Made by a program: the position numbers and the translations under genes. DNA of 31,369 bases from Anaerolineaceae bacterium UBA4781 (GTDB taxonomy: Bacteria; Chloroflexota; Anaerolineae; Anaerolineales; Anaerolineaceae), in NCBI GenBank assembly GCA_002403105.1, contig DHHD01000087.1:1-31369 (forward strand), in the 5' to 3' direction. The notes beneath the pieces were generated by a model that did no database searches, was not told the DNA's origin, and saw nothing but the letters and a program-made list of their open reading frames with translations. Shown piece by piece: positions 7,639 to 15,451 of this stretch (within the stretch, counting starts at the first letter, position 1; each line of letters starts with the position of its first letter).

Positions 7639-8790
7639 ATGGAAATCGAGGAGAAACTGAAACTTCTTTCATTCCATAATGATCTTGAAATGAAAGAAGC
7701 GGATTGCCAATTTCAGACATCGAAAGGAATGGAGAATATTTATGTGTCGCATGCTACCCTGCCCAATGGCAAAAAAATGCGTCTCTTCAAATCCCTGATC
7801 AGTTCCAAGTGTAAAAACAATTGCTATTACTGCCCCATGCGTAAAGATAATGATAATCAACGCGCTAATTTTGAAGCGGAAGAATATGCCCAACTCATTC
7901 AGAATTTATATCACGCCGGTCTCATCGATGGTGCTTTCATCAGTTCAGCCATTCAGGAAAATTCTGTAGAAACACAAGACATGCTGATCAAAGCAATGGA
8001 GATTTTACGACTAAAATTAAATTTTCGCGGTTATCTGCATGTTAAGTTTATGCCCGGGCTTGAATTTGACCAGGCGAAACACATCATGTATTATGCTGAT
8101 CGAGTCTCATTAAATCTAGAGGCCCCCAACGCTGACCGTATACACTATCTCTCCCCAGATAAGGTTCCTTTCGACCAATTAATAGATCCTCTGAAATGGA
8201 CCCGGCAGATCCGTCAAATTGAAACAACATCTGCCAACTGGAAAGGTCACTGGCCTTCGGTATGTACTCAATATGTAGTGGGAGGTTCCGAGGAACAGGA
8301 TAAAGAATTACTGCAAACCACTTTTTATCTCTATACGGAATTACATCTGCAGCGTGCATATTTTTCTCCTCTTCAACCTTCCAAAGGTACCCCAATGGAA
8401 TCACACGCACCAATACCTTTGGAAAGACAATTCCGTTTATATCAGGCTTCTTTTCTCATTAGAGATTACGGCTATAAAATGGAAGACTTTTATTTTGATA
8501 CCAATTCCAATCTCCCTTTGGAAAAAGACCCGAAACTGATCTGGGCAGAAATGCACCTGAGCGAGAATCCTATTGAGGTCAACCACGCAGATTCTGCAAG
8601 ATTGCTGCGTATTCCCGGGATCGGAGAAAAAGGTGCAAAAAAGATCATCCAGATGCGTAAGATCCATCCTTTCCGTTTTGAATCCGACTTTTCGAAGATT
8701 GGTATTAATATCCAGAAAGGGTTACCTTTCATCACCATGGATGGAAAAAAACCGATCACCCAGCCATCTTTTCCGGGTTTGTTGCAATAG
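7639..8790 (+). CDS. Radical SAM protein with C-terminal helix-hairpin-helix (putative DNA modification/repair type)
   Basis: This is a radical S-adenosylmethionine enzyme. The cluster motif is C-X3-C-X2-C in SSKCKNNCYYCPMRKDND (Cys58, 62, 65 from the chosen start). The C-terminus contains a helix-hairpin-helix, LLRIPGIGEKGAKKIIQMRK, which implies nucleic-acid contact. This arrangement matches the family named 'putative DNA modification/repair radical SAM protein', whose members often sit beside a uracil-DNA-glycosylase-like partner. No such partner is in this window. The frame is open from a TTG at 7621, but no Shine-Dalgarno sequence is visible. ATGs occur at 7633 and 7639. A TATAAT at 7627-7632 ends 6 nt before the ATG at 7639, which would suit a leaderless transcript. 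The substrate is unknown. Confidence 0.85.
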   Translation: MEIEEKLKLLSFHNDLEMKEADCQFQTSKGMENIYVSHATLPNGKKMRLFKSLISSKCKNNCYYCPMRKDNDNQRANFEAEEYAQLIQNLYHAGLIDGAFISSAIQENSVETQDMLIKAMEILRLKLNFRGYLHVKFMPGLEFDQAKHIMYYADRVSLNLEAPNADRIHYLSPDKVPFDQLIDPLKWTRQIRQIETTSANWKGHWPSVCTQYVVGGSEEQDKELLQTTFYLYTELHLQRAYFSPLQPSKGTPMESHAPIPLERQFRLYQASFLIRDYGYKMEDFYFDTNSNLPLEKDPKLIWAEMHLSENPIEVNHADSARLLRIPGIGEKGAKKIIQMRKIHPFRFESDFSKIGINIQKGLPFITMDGKKPITQPSFPGLLQ

Positions 8791-8813
8791 TTGATTCTCT
8801 CCTGTAGAATCAA
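8791..8813 (+). terminator. Stem-loop after the radical SAM gene, weak terminator candidate
   Basis: TTGATTCT (8791-8798) and AGAATCAA (8806-8813) form a perfect 8-bp stem with a 7-nt loop, starting right after the stop codon. It is followed by CATGCTTTT rather than a solid T-run. It may therefore be an inefficient terminator or only a 3'-end stabilising hairpin. Confidence 0.4.
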
Positions 8814-8879
8814 CATGCTTTTAGACTAAAATCGTATTGAGGATGAAATTTTCATTATTTCATTTCAAAGGAATTCAAT

Positions 8880-10013
8880 ATGAAAACCTACAAAATTGGA
8901 TTGATCGGATTTGGTTTTATCGGAAAAGTACATGCAAAAGCCTATCACAGCATTCCATACTGCTATATCGATCCACCGGCTGGAGCACAGGTAACTACTG
9001 TCTTGCGGAACGATCCAACCCAGGATCAGGAACTCTTGCACGCATTGTCTATTCCGCTTTGCACCAATGATAATCAGGCTTTCTGGGATCAGGATTTTGA
9101 TATCATTGATATTTGTTCTCCCAATGCATCTCATCATGAATACTGTCTAAAAGCCATTGAAAAAGGAATACCCATATATTGCGAAAAACCGTTAACAAAA
9201 AATATTGAAGACGCACGTATGTTGGTCAAGCTTGTTAACCAGAATCACCTTTCAACCCACACAGCATTTACATATCGTTCTCTTCCAGCAGTGAACCTGG
9301 CAAAAGAAATCATATCCACGGGGTTATTGGGGGAAATCAATCATTTCGATTCCCATTTCTTCCACAGTTCCTATCTTGATCCGAATCGACCCATTTCATG
9401 GAGGTTGCAAGAATCCATTGCAGGCGGCGGGGCACTCACTGATCTTGGAATCCATTTCTTGGATTTAATCCATTTTTTGCTTGGTGATGTGGACTGGTTG
9501 CAATGCCAAACAAAAACCTTCGTAGAAACACGTCCCAGGTTCGATGATCCAACAGTTTTCGAAGATGTAAAAGTGGATGATTGGGCTTTATGCACTCTCA
9601 ATATGAAAAATGGAGGAATTGGTTCGCTTGAAGTGAGCCGTGTTTCAGGTGGTGTCGGGGATGTTGCTTTAATGGAAATCTTTGGCAGCCGCGGATCATT
9701 AAAAATCGATTTCAACCAGGCAACCAAAATTCAGTTTTTTGACACATCAAAAAATTACTGGACCAGCGGTGATTCTTTACCTGATGGCATTCAACCCATC
9801 TGTTTTGAGACAGCAAATTGGCCAACTGGAAAACGATCGCTCGGACGATTCATGGATGCCCATGTTGCTTCAATTTATAATTTTCTGAACTGTCTTGAGA
9901 AGGCTATTCCCTCACAAACCAATTTTCAAGAAGCCTTGAAATCGCAGGAGTTACTGCATGCTGCTTACCAATCTGCTACTGAAGATGGAAGGAAAATTAT
10001 TATCGATGAATGA
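8880..10013 (+). CDS. Gfo/Idh/MocA family oxidoreductase
   Basis: This is an NAD(P)-dependent sugar or polyol dehydrogenase-like enzyme of 377 aa. The N-terminal Rossmann fold begins KIGLIGFGFIGKVHAKAY. The family signature YCEKPLTKNIEDA supplies the Glu-Lys-Pro motif. The C-terminal domain has the GGGALTDLGIHFLDL segment with the expected catalytic Asp and His. The start at 8880 is supported by AAAGGA seven bases upstream. A second, different member of the same family overlaps its 3' end by 8 bp (ATGAATGA), so the two are almost certainly co-translated. This could indicate consecutive oxidation/reduction steps on one carbohydrate or cyclitol. The actual substrate cannot be read from the sequence. 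Confidence 0.92.
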   Translation: MKTYKIGLIGFGFIGKVHAKAYHSIPYCYIDPPAGAQVTTVLRNDPTQDQELLHALSIPLCTNDNQAFWDQDFDIIDICSPNASHHEYCLKAIEKGIPIYCEKPLTKNIEDARMLVKLVNQNHLSTHTAFTYRSLPAVNLAKEIISTGLLGEINHFDSHFFHSSYLDPNRPISWRLQESIAGGGALTDLGIHFLDLIHFLLGDVDWLQCQTKTFVETRPRFDDPTVFEDVKVDDWALCTLNMKNGGIGSLEVSRVSGGVGDVALMEIFGSRGSLKIDFNQATKIQFFDTSKNYWTSGDSLPDGIQPICFETANWPTGKRSLGRFMDAHVASIYNFLNCLEKAIPSQTNFQEALKSQELLHAAYQSATEDGRKIIIDE

Positions 10014-10956
10014 CCATAACGCTGTAAATGCTCAAATTCCCATCGTCATCCTTGGCACGGGAGGGATTTCTCAAAAGGTCTATTTCCCTTTGTTAACTAC
10101 TTGGGAAAATGGAAAGATTTGCGGAGTTTACAGCAGAACCCAGGAACATGCAGAAAGCGCTTGTGCGCGCTGGAACCTACCACTGTGGACGACAAATATT
10201 GCGGATCTTCTCAAACTGAAAGCAAAAGCTGCTTTTGTTCTAACCAACAAAGAATCGCATTTTCAACTGATCAAGATACTGCTTGAGAATGGCTTGGATG
10301 TTTTTGTGGAGAAACCGCTTGCCCAGACCAGCGATCAGGCATATGAATTGGCAAATCTTGCTCGGGAAAAACAACGCATCCTCATGGTGGGGTTCAATCG
10401 GCGGTTTGCTTTACTTTACCGAAAAGCCAAAGAAAATTTAAATGGGAAAAGCATCCAATTGATCGTAATCCAAAAGCACCGTACTACACCTTTCTATACA
10501 AGTCTTGCTGAAAATTATCTGGAAGATTGCATTCACCAGATTGATCTCATGCGCTACTTCTGCGGGGAAGTTGAACTGCTACAAACACAATGCCAAATCA
10601 AAGACGGAAAACTGCAGGGTGCCATCAGCACAGTAACCTTACCCGGAGGGGGTCTGGGGGCAATCCTCTCATCACACACTGCCGGGATCTGGCAAGAAAG
10701 CGCGACGCTGCACGCAGAGAATTGTTCTATTCATGTAGATGCTTTTCGTAATCTGTGGATACGTCATGAAGATCACGAGGAATTGTTTGGCACAGACAGA
10801 GCCGGTAAATGGGTGCCTGATTTGAAAGAACGTGGTTTTCAACCTGAAATTGAACATTTCTTTCACTGCATCCAAACAAGAGAAGAACCAGAAAGCAACG
10901 GATTAGAGGCAGCAAAAACCCAACAATTAATGGAGAGATTGATTTCTGGAATCTAA
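10006..10956 (+). CDS. Gfo/Idh/MocA family oxidoreductase, second copy
   Basis: This paralogous NAD(P)-dependent oxidoreductase has about 316 aa from the chosen start. The Rossmann motif is IVILGTGGISQKVYFPLL, the signature is VFVEKPLAQTSDQAYEL, and a downstream NYLEDCIHQIDLMRYF contains the conserved Asp/His pair. The C-terminal domain is shorter than in its upstream neighbour and lacks the GGG-loop seen there, so the two are not simple duplicates. An open frame extends back to 9958, but the ATG at 10006 overlaps the previous stop in a typical coupling arrangement and starts the conserved region correctly. The 3' end overlaps the convergent HAD gene by 30 bp (10927-10956), so neither gene can have an exclusive terminator between them. 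Confidence 0.88.
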   Translation: MNDHNAVNAQIPIVILGTGGISQKVYFPLLTTWENGKICGVYSRTQEHAESACARWNLPLWTTNIADLLKLKAKAAFVLTNKESHFQLIKILLENGLDVFVEKPLAQTSDQAYELANLAREKQRILMVGFNRRFALLYRKAKENLNGKSIQLIVIQKHRTTPFYTSLAENYLEDCIHQIDLMRYFCGEVELLQTQCQIKDGKLQGAISTVTLPGGGLGAILSSHTAGIWQESATLHAENCSIHVDAFRNLWIRHEDHEELFGTDRAGKWVPDLKERGFQPEIEHFFHCIQTREEPESNGLEAAKTQQLMERLISGI

Positions 10957-11628
10957 AAACTGCGTGTTATCTTTCAAGAACTGTAGAAGTGCAAAGTGAG
11001 ATGGAAAAATGGCATCCGCTTTTTCGCGCATGATCTCAGTTACCGGGCTTATATTTTGAACAACCACCACATACATACCGGCTGCTTTTGCAGCCAATAC
11101 ACCGCTTTGAGAATCTTCCAAGACAAGGCAGTCGGAAGGTTCGACCTGCAAAGATTCAGCAGTTTTCAAGAAAATATCAGGTGCGGGTTTGGGATGTTGG
11201 ATCTCATCACCACCCAAAATGGTAGAAAATAAATGCGCAATCCCCGCTTTTTGCATGCGGTATAAAACTTCAGCCCGATAGGTTGAACTGGCTACTGCCA
11301 TCTTGATATGAGAATCTTCCAGATACTGCCTTAATTCCAAAACTCCAGGTACCAATGGCAATCCATCTGTTTGGATCAATTCTCTGAAATAAACCTGGAC
11401 TTTTTGATAAATTGCATCAAAAGGATAATCACTCCCGAATTGATCGATCTGAATTTGTTTTATATCTTCCGCAGTGCGCCCCAAGCAATCAAGAAAATTC
11501 TCTTTTTGAAATTTATAGTTATATTCGCCTGCAGCACGTTCCCACAATTTTACTAAAACAACTTCTGAATCGACCAGAATCCCATCAAAATCAAAAATGC
11601 ATGCATGAAAGCTAAAGGAATTTTTCAT
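10927..11628 (-). CDS. HAD-superfamily phosphatase, beta-phosphoglucomutase-like
   Basis: This is a haloacid dehalogenase-fold hydrolase likely to act on a small phosphorylated metabolite. Motif I is FDFDGILVDSE, motif II lies in MAVASSTYRAE, motif III is the lysine in QHPKPAPDIF, and motif IV is LVLEDSQSGVLAAKAAGM. The ED rather than GD context and the helical cap between motifs I and II put it in the beta-phosphoglucomutase/sugar-phosphatase subfamily. The ATG at 11640 is equally in frame but has no spacing for a ribosome binding site; the ATG at 11628 gives MKNSFSFHACIFDFDG. A TATAAT (minus strand, 11666-11671) lies upstream. It is convergent with, and overlaps, the second Gfo/Idh/MocA gene. 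Confidence 0.9.
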   Translation of the reverse strand: MKNSFSFHACIFDFDGILVDSEVVLVKLWERAAGEYNYKFQKENFLDCLGRTAEDIKQIQIDQFGSDYPFDAIYQKVQVYFRELIQTDGLPLVPGVLELRQYLEDSHIKMAVASSTYRAEVLYRMQKAGIAHLFSTILGGDEIQHPKPAPDIFLKTAESLQVEPSDCLVLEDSQSGVLAAKAAGMYVVVVQNISPVTEIMREKADAIFPSHFALLQFLKDNTQFLDSRNQSLH

Positions 11629-11665
11629 TAAATATTCCATTCTCTATTTTGATTCGAACGCAGGA

Positions 11666-11671
11666 ATTATA
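11666..11671 (-). promoter_or_regulatory. Candidate -10 box of the HAD phosphatase gene
   Basis: On the minus strand this reads TATAAT, about 38 bp upstream of the chosen start codon. No convincing -35 box occurs at 16-18 bp. It lies back to back with the promoter of the CutC-like gene. Confidence 0.35.
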
Positions 11672-11704
11672 CCGAAGAAACGGGGTATGCAGTGTTTCCC
11701 TCAT

Positions 11705-11732
11705 TTGACAAGTCCAGGAAAATGTAGATAAT
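11705..11732 (+). promoter_or_regulatory. Sigma70-type promoter for the CutC-like gene
   Basis: A perfect -35 TTGACA (11705-11710) is followed after 16 bp by GATAAT (11727-11732), five of six matches to the -10 consensus. Transcription would begin near 11739, leaving an 80-nt leader before the ATG at 11820. Confidence 0.6.
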
Positions 11733-11819
11733 AAGAGCCAACCATGGCGGGAAGTTAGACATCGACTAAGATCATTCTTTTCATTTTTCATAATAAAACA
11801 GCAACCCTGGGAGATTTTT

Positions 11820-12551
11820 ATGCCTTGCTTAGAAATCATCGCTGATACTGTTGGAGATGCAATTGCTGCTGAAAAGGGGGGAGCCACCCAAATTACCGTC
11901 CTTTCGCATTTTCCCTGTACAGGCATTACACCTTCTTATGGAATGGTGACCAGAATTCGTGAAATGGTAAAACTCCCAATGCTGGTGCTGATTTGCCCCC
12001 ATACTCGCAGTTATATTCCCACCCTCGAAGACATGGAAACCTGTTTGTGTGATATAGAAGCATTCAAAAAGTTGGGAATCTATGATTTCCTCTTCGGATT
12101 CATTGACCAAAACAATAACTTAAACGTGCAAGCGATTGAAAAGATCAAAGCAGAACATAGTGCTGTCAATTTACACAGCCGGATCATCTGGGAATTCACC
12201 CGAGATATTCGAAGAACCGTTGAAACCACCATCAATCTGGGTTTTCACTCCATGCGTACAAGCGGCAATTGCTTAATGAACACAATGACAAATGGAAATC
12301 CTTTTGAATCGCTGAGAAATATCTCACTCATGAAAGATCTCGCACAAGATAAAATTCAAATTTTGTTAACTGGTGGAATAACGATAGCCAATATGGAGAA
12401 TCTGGTAAAGCAAACCGATATTTATGATCTGCAAATTGGTAGAGGAGTACGCACACCGAATAATTCTTATAGTCCGGTCGATCCGGTGAAGGTTGCAGCA
12501 ATTCGCACAAAACAGGTTATGCTCTTTGAAGAGTGGTTTTTAAAGAATTAA
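11820..12551 (+). CDS. CutC-family TIM-barrel protein, divergent
   Basis: The 243-aa protein follows the CutC pattern. It has LEIIADTVGDAIAAEKGGATQITVL near the N-terminus, then GITPSYGMVTRIREMVKLPMLVLI, a DIEAFKKLGIYDFLFGFI strand-helix unit, and a C-terminal ILLTGGITIANMENLV. CutC was named for copper homeostasis, but its biochemical role is unsettled. The usual FHRAFD motif is replaced here by a region reading LHSRIIWEFTRDIRRT, and the usual Arg-Pro-Arg after the third strand is CPHTRS. The function may thus have shifted within the family. The start is the ATG at 11820, after GGGAGATTTTT. It has its own promoter and stands alone on this strand. Confidence 0.75.
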   Translation: MPCLEIIADTVGDAIAAEKGGATQITVLSHFPCTGITPSYGMVTRIREMVKLPMLVLICPHTRSYIPTLEDMETCLCDIEAFKKLGIYDFLFGFIDQNNNLNVQAIEKIKAEHSAVNLHSRIIWEFTRDIRRTVETTINLGFHSMRTSGNCLMNTMTNGNPFESLRNISLMKDLAQDKIQILLTGGITIANMENLVKQTDIYDLQIGRGVRTPNNSYSPVDPVKVAAIRTKQVMLFEEWFLKN

Positions 12552-12638
12552 TGATTTTAGCAATTTAAAACTCCAAAAGACACCAGGAATGAATTCTCTT
12601 ATCTCAATCTTATAAATTTATGTTAGATTTAATGCAAT

Positions 12639-13544
12639 ATGTCCCTCCAAGATCTAATCAACGGTGAAATAGGGGTTAGCCTGGCAAAAAGCTTGGCAAA
12701 AGCTTTACCGGAAAAAGCCGGCTTCAAACTGGCTCATTCCGTTGCCAGGATTATCAGCCACCGAAAAAACACCTATATGGTACGCTGTACTCGGGCAAAC
12801 CAATGGGTGCTCAGTGGAAAACAATTATCTGGTGAAGAGCTCGACCAACGTGTGAAGGATGTTTTTGATCATACCGCTTATTGTTTGTTCGACCTCTACC
12901 ACAATATCGACGAGCCCAAAACACTTCTTGATAAAATGACGATCAGCCCCAAGTTAGGGGAAATCCTTACAAGCAGAAAAGACTGTGGGGAAGGCACAAT
13001 CTATCTTACGCCACATCTGAGTAACTTCGATTTGGCAGGGCGTGCCATCACCTACAGCGGTCATCATTTACTCGTTCTCTCCTACCCCAATCCCAATAAG
13101 GGATACCAAATGCAAAACAAATTGCGCAAAGAATATGCGATTGAAGTAATGCCAATGTCGATTGAATCGCTGCGCTTGGGTAAACAACGCCTGCAAGAAG
13201 GGAAAGCCATTATCACTGGTCTCGACCGTCCTCTGGAAGAAAGTAAATATCATCCAAAATTTTTTGGTTTTCCTTCCATGGTTCCGGTAACTTATGTTAA
13301 ACTTGCCCTCCAGACCCAATCACCTATTGTTGTTGTAGCTTGCATCGGCAATGAAAACGGAAGATATACGGCTGAAGCTTCTGATCTCATTTATTTGGAT
13401 CATTATAACGATCCTGTACAAGAGATGGAACGAAATGCAGAAAAAGTGTTAAAACAAGCAGAGGTTTTTATAAGCGCGCACGCTAACCAGTGGTCGATGT
13501 TTTATCCGGTCTGGCCCTGGGCACTTGATGAAATGCCTCAATAG
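12639..13544 (+). CDS. Phospholipid/glycolipid acyltransferase, PatA/LpxL (HtrB) family
   Basis: This membrane-associated acyltransferase of 301 aa belongs to the lysophospholipid/lipid A acyltransferase group. The HX4D active-site motif is YLTPHLSNFDLAG, with His126 and Asp131. Further conserved parts are GKAIITGLDRP and the substrate-pocket segment FFGFPSMVPVTYVKLAL. The C-terminal HANQWSMFYPVWP resembles the QW-F-P ending of the family. The next gene is a CDP-alcohol phosphatidyltransferase. In mycobacteria phosphatidylinositol synthase and PatA are adjacent in the same way, so I favour acylation of a membrane phosphoglycolipid over lipid A. No lpx genes are visible. The start ATG has no Shine-Dalgarno sequence; an extended -10-like TGTTAGATT lies only 10 bp upstream, so the mRNA may be leaderless. 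Confidence 0.83.
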   Translation: MSLQDLINGEIGVSLAKSLAKALPEKAGFKLAHSVARIISHRKNTYMVRCTRANQWVLSGKQLSGEELDQRVKDVFDHTAYCLFDLYHNIDEPKTLLDKMTISPKLGEILTSRKDCGEGTIYLTPHLSNFDLAGRAITYSGHHLLVLSYPNPNKGYQMQNKLRKEYAIEVMPMSIESLRLGKQRLQEGKAIITGLDRPLEESKYHPKFFGFPSMVPVTYVKLALQTQSPIVVVACIGNENGRYTAEASDLIYLDHYNDPVQEMERNAEKVLKQAEVFISAHANQWSMFYPVWPWALDEMPQ

Positions 13545-13577
13545 CCAAAATCTTTTCTCGGAATGAAAGGAATTGAA

Positions 13578-14285
13578 ATGGACGAGCAAAAAACGGAACA
13601 TGAGATTTCTGAGCATCAACGGATCAATGATATTTTGTTAGGACCTCTGGAAAGACCCGCTATCAAGTGGTTAGTGGCACATATGCCCGCCTGGGTTACC
13701 CCTGATCATTTAACTTTTTTGGGATTAATAGCAGCATTGGTGATCGGCGCCAGTTATTGGGCAACCCGCTTCAGCCCCAATTTCTTATGGTTGGCGAGCT
13801 TTGGATTTATACTCAATTGGTTTGGTGACAGCCTGGATGGAAATTTGGCGCGTTTTCGAAAAACAGAGCGTCCAAAATATGGTTATTATATTGATCACAT
13901 CGTGGATACCATCAGTGAAATCACTATCTTTCTTGGACTTGGATTATCGCAATATGTAAATTTCAATTTGGCTGTCATGGGGTTAATCGGTTATTTATGC
14001 ATGACCATTCAGGTTTACATCACAACCAATGTACGCGGTGTTTTCAAGATCTCGTATGGCAAACTGGGACCCACGGAAATCCGAGTGATCGCAATCTTAG
14101 CCAACACTTTTATTTTTTTCATGGGGAACCCAACCATTTCTCTACCTTTCGGAGAGTATGGCCTTTACAATATCATCGTAGCTGTAATTGTAATTCTTCT
14201 GTTCTCTATCTTCTTTATCACTGTTTTTCAAGAAGCACGATTATTGGATAAAGAGGATCGTAAAAAATGGAAAAAGAATCAATAA
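13578..14285 (+). CDS. CDP-alcohol phosphatidyltransferase family protein
   Basis: This integral membrane enzyme joins a CDP-linked lipid or CDP-alcohol to an alcohol acceptor. The family signature D-X2-DG-X2-AR-X9-G-X3-D-X3-D is complete, with Asp84, Asp87, Asp106 and Asp110 in GDSLDGNLARF and YGYYIDHIVDT. About five to six membrane helices can be counted after residue 45. The ATG at 13578 is chosen because AAAGGA (13566-13571) sits 6 bp before it. An in-frame ATG at 13563 precedes that site and is unlikely to be used. The acceptor (inositol phosphate, glycerol phosphate or other) cannot be decided. Pairing with the upstream acyltransferase 33 bp away suggests a joint role in polar lipid synthesis. 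Confidence 0.9.
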   Translation: MDEQKTEHEISEHQRINDILLGPLERPAIKWLVAHMPAWVTPDHLTFLGLIAALVIGASYWATRFSPNFLWLASFGFILNWFGDSLDGNLARFRKTERPKYGYYIDHIVDTISEITIFLGLGLSQYVNFNLAVMGLIGYLCMTIQVYITTNVRGVFKISYGKLGPTEIRVIAILANTFIFFMGNPTISLPFGEYGLYNIIVAVIVILLFSIFFITVFQEARLLDKEDRKKWKKNQ

Positions 14286-14310
14286 ATCCTTAACCAAGCA
14301 TTAACCTCCC

Positions 14311-14344
14311 CGCGAATTTCACGAAATTGAATTCGCGATATAAT
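14311..14344 (+). promoter_or_regulatory. fba promoter with nested palindromes
   Basis: A perfect TATAAT occupies 14339-14344. Immediately upstream, CGCGAATT (14311-14318) and AATTCGCG (14330-14337) form an 8-bp inverted repeat. Inside it AATTTC-AC-GAAATT (14315-14328) is a second perfect palindrome. Both cover the -35/spacer region, which is the position of an operator. The outer arms could also fold as an RNA hairpin, but no T-run follows, so a terminator is less likely. Confidence 0.5.
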
Positions 14345-14381
14345 ACAGTGGTTTTCTAAATCACATTCGTACAGGGAGTTT

Positions 14382-15332
14382 ATGATGATTGTTACTACAA
14401 AAAAATTATTCGAAGCCGCTTATGGCAAATACGCTATTGGCGCATATAACATTAATAATCTCGAACAAACCATGGGATTGTTCCGCGGTAATTTGATGAG
14501 CAAAGCTCCATTTATCATTCAAATCAGTAAGGGTTCACGAGATTACACAGATAAAGAGATGCTGCAATCACTCATCATCGCAGCGGATAAAGTCTTCCCT
14601 GAAGCAGTATTCGCAGTTCATTTGGATCATGGGGATGAGGAAACCTGCTACGATTGCATTAACAGCGGTTTTTACAGTTCTGTCATGATTGATGCAAGCC
14701 ATCTGAGTTTTGATGAAAACATTGCCACCACAAAACGAGTTGTTGAAGCTGCCCATGCCAAAGGGTTGGTGGTCGAAGCAGAACTCGGTCAATTGGGTGG
14801 CGTTGAAGAGCATATTCAAGTCAGTGAAGACGAAGCCAGATTAACCAATCCAGCCCAAGCCAAGGAATTTGTACAGCGTTCAGGTTGTGATTCACTGGCA
14901 GTTGCCATCGGCACCAGCCATGGTGCTTTCAAGTTTTCCGGCAGCCAATCGCTGCATTTCGATGTGCTGGCTGAGATTCAAAAACAGCTTCTGGGATTTC
15001 CCCTGGTTATGCACGGCAGCAGTTCTGTTCCGCAAGATGAGGTTGAGCGCATCAATAAAGCTGGTGGAAAAATTCAGGGTGCAAGGGGTGTGGATGCAAA
15101 CCAATTTAAACGAGCCGCTGAATTGGGTGTGACCAAAATCAATATTGATACTGATGGTCGCCTGGTCTGGACGCGTGTTCATCGTGAATATTTCATGGAA
15201 CATCCTGAAGTTTTCGATTTTCGTAAACCAGGTAAAGTATTCATGGATGAATATGCCAAATTCATCGCGAATAAAAATGAATTTCTCGGCAGCGCTGGAA
15301 ATCTTGATGAGGTCAGGAAATTAGTAAGCTAA
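14382..15332 (+). CDS. fba: Class II fructose-bisphosphate aldolase family protein
   Basis: This zinc-dependent aldolase most likely cleaves fructose 1,6-bisphosphate, although tagatose-bisphosphate or related substrates are possible within the family. It has 316 aa. The metal and catalytic residues are visible: VHLDHGDEE (His80, Asp82, His83), EAELGQLGGVEE (Glu134), AIGTSHG (His180) and VMHGSSSV (His211). The C-terminal INIDTDGRLVWT segment is typical. ATGATG occurs at the start. AGGGAG at 14373-14378 has better spacing to the second ATG (14385) than to the first (14382), so the protein may be one residue shorter. It has its own promoter with a palindromic candidate operator. Confidence 0.93.
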   Translation: MMIVTTKKLFEAAYGKYAIGAYNINNLEQTMGLFRGNLMSKAPFIIQISKGSRDYTDKEMLQSLIIAADKVFPEAVFAVHLDHGDEETCYDCINSGFYSSVMIDASHLSFDENIATTKRVVEAAHAKGLVVEAELGQLGGVEEHIQVSEDEARLTNPAQAKEFVQRSGCDSLAVAIGTSHGAFKFSGSQSLHFDVLAEIQKQLLGFPLVMHGSSSVPQDEVERINKAGGKIQGARGVDANQFKRAAELGVTKINIDTDGRLVWTRVHREYFMEHPEVFDFRKPGKVFMDEYAKFIANKNEFLGSAGNLDEVRKLVS

Positions 15333-15351
15333 TAACCTCAACGTAATTTTT

Positions 15352-15426
15352 ACTTTTGAGATGAAAGGGACGCTTGCACTTTTTTTTGAAACGCGCCCCT
15401 TTTTCAATGATACAATCTCAAAAGGT
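15352..15426 (+). terminator. Long stem-loop between fba and the NagD-like gene, with terminator core
   Basis: CTTTTGAGAT (15353-15362) pairs perfectly with ATCTCAAAAG (15415-15424). Within it GGGACGC pairs with GCGCCCC (one A/C mismatch) and is followed by TTTTT. The inner part is a plausible intrinsic terminator for fba. The outer 10-bp stem makes a larger structure that ends about 27 nt before the next start codon. Confidence 0.5.
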
Positions 15427-15451
15427 CAACATGGTAGAAAATAGGTAATAC

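Noticed and set aside
10927..10956. A frameshift or assembly error at the convergent overlap
   Set aside because: Both proteins end at family-typical lengths. A 30-bp convergent overlap is compatible with normal gene packing.
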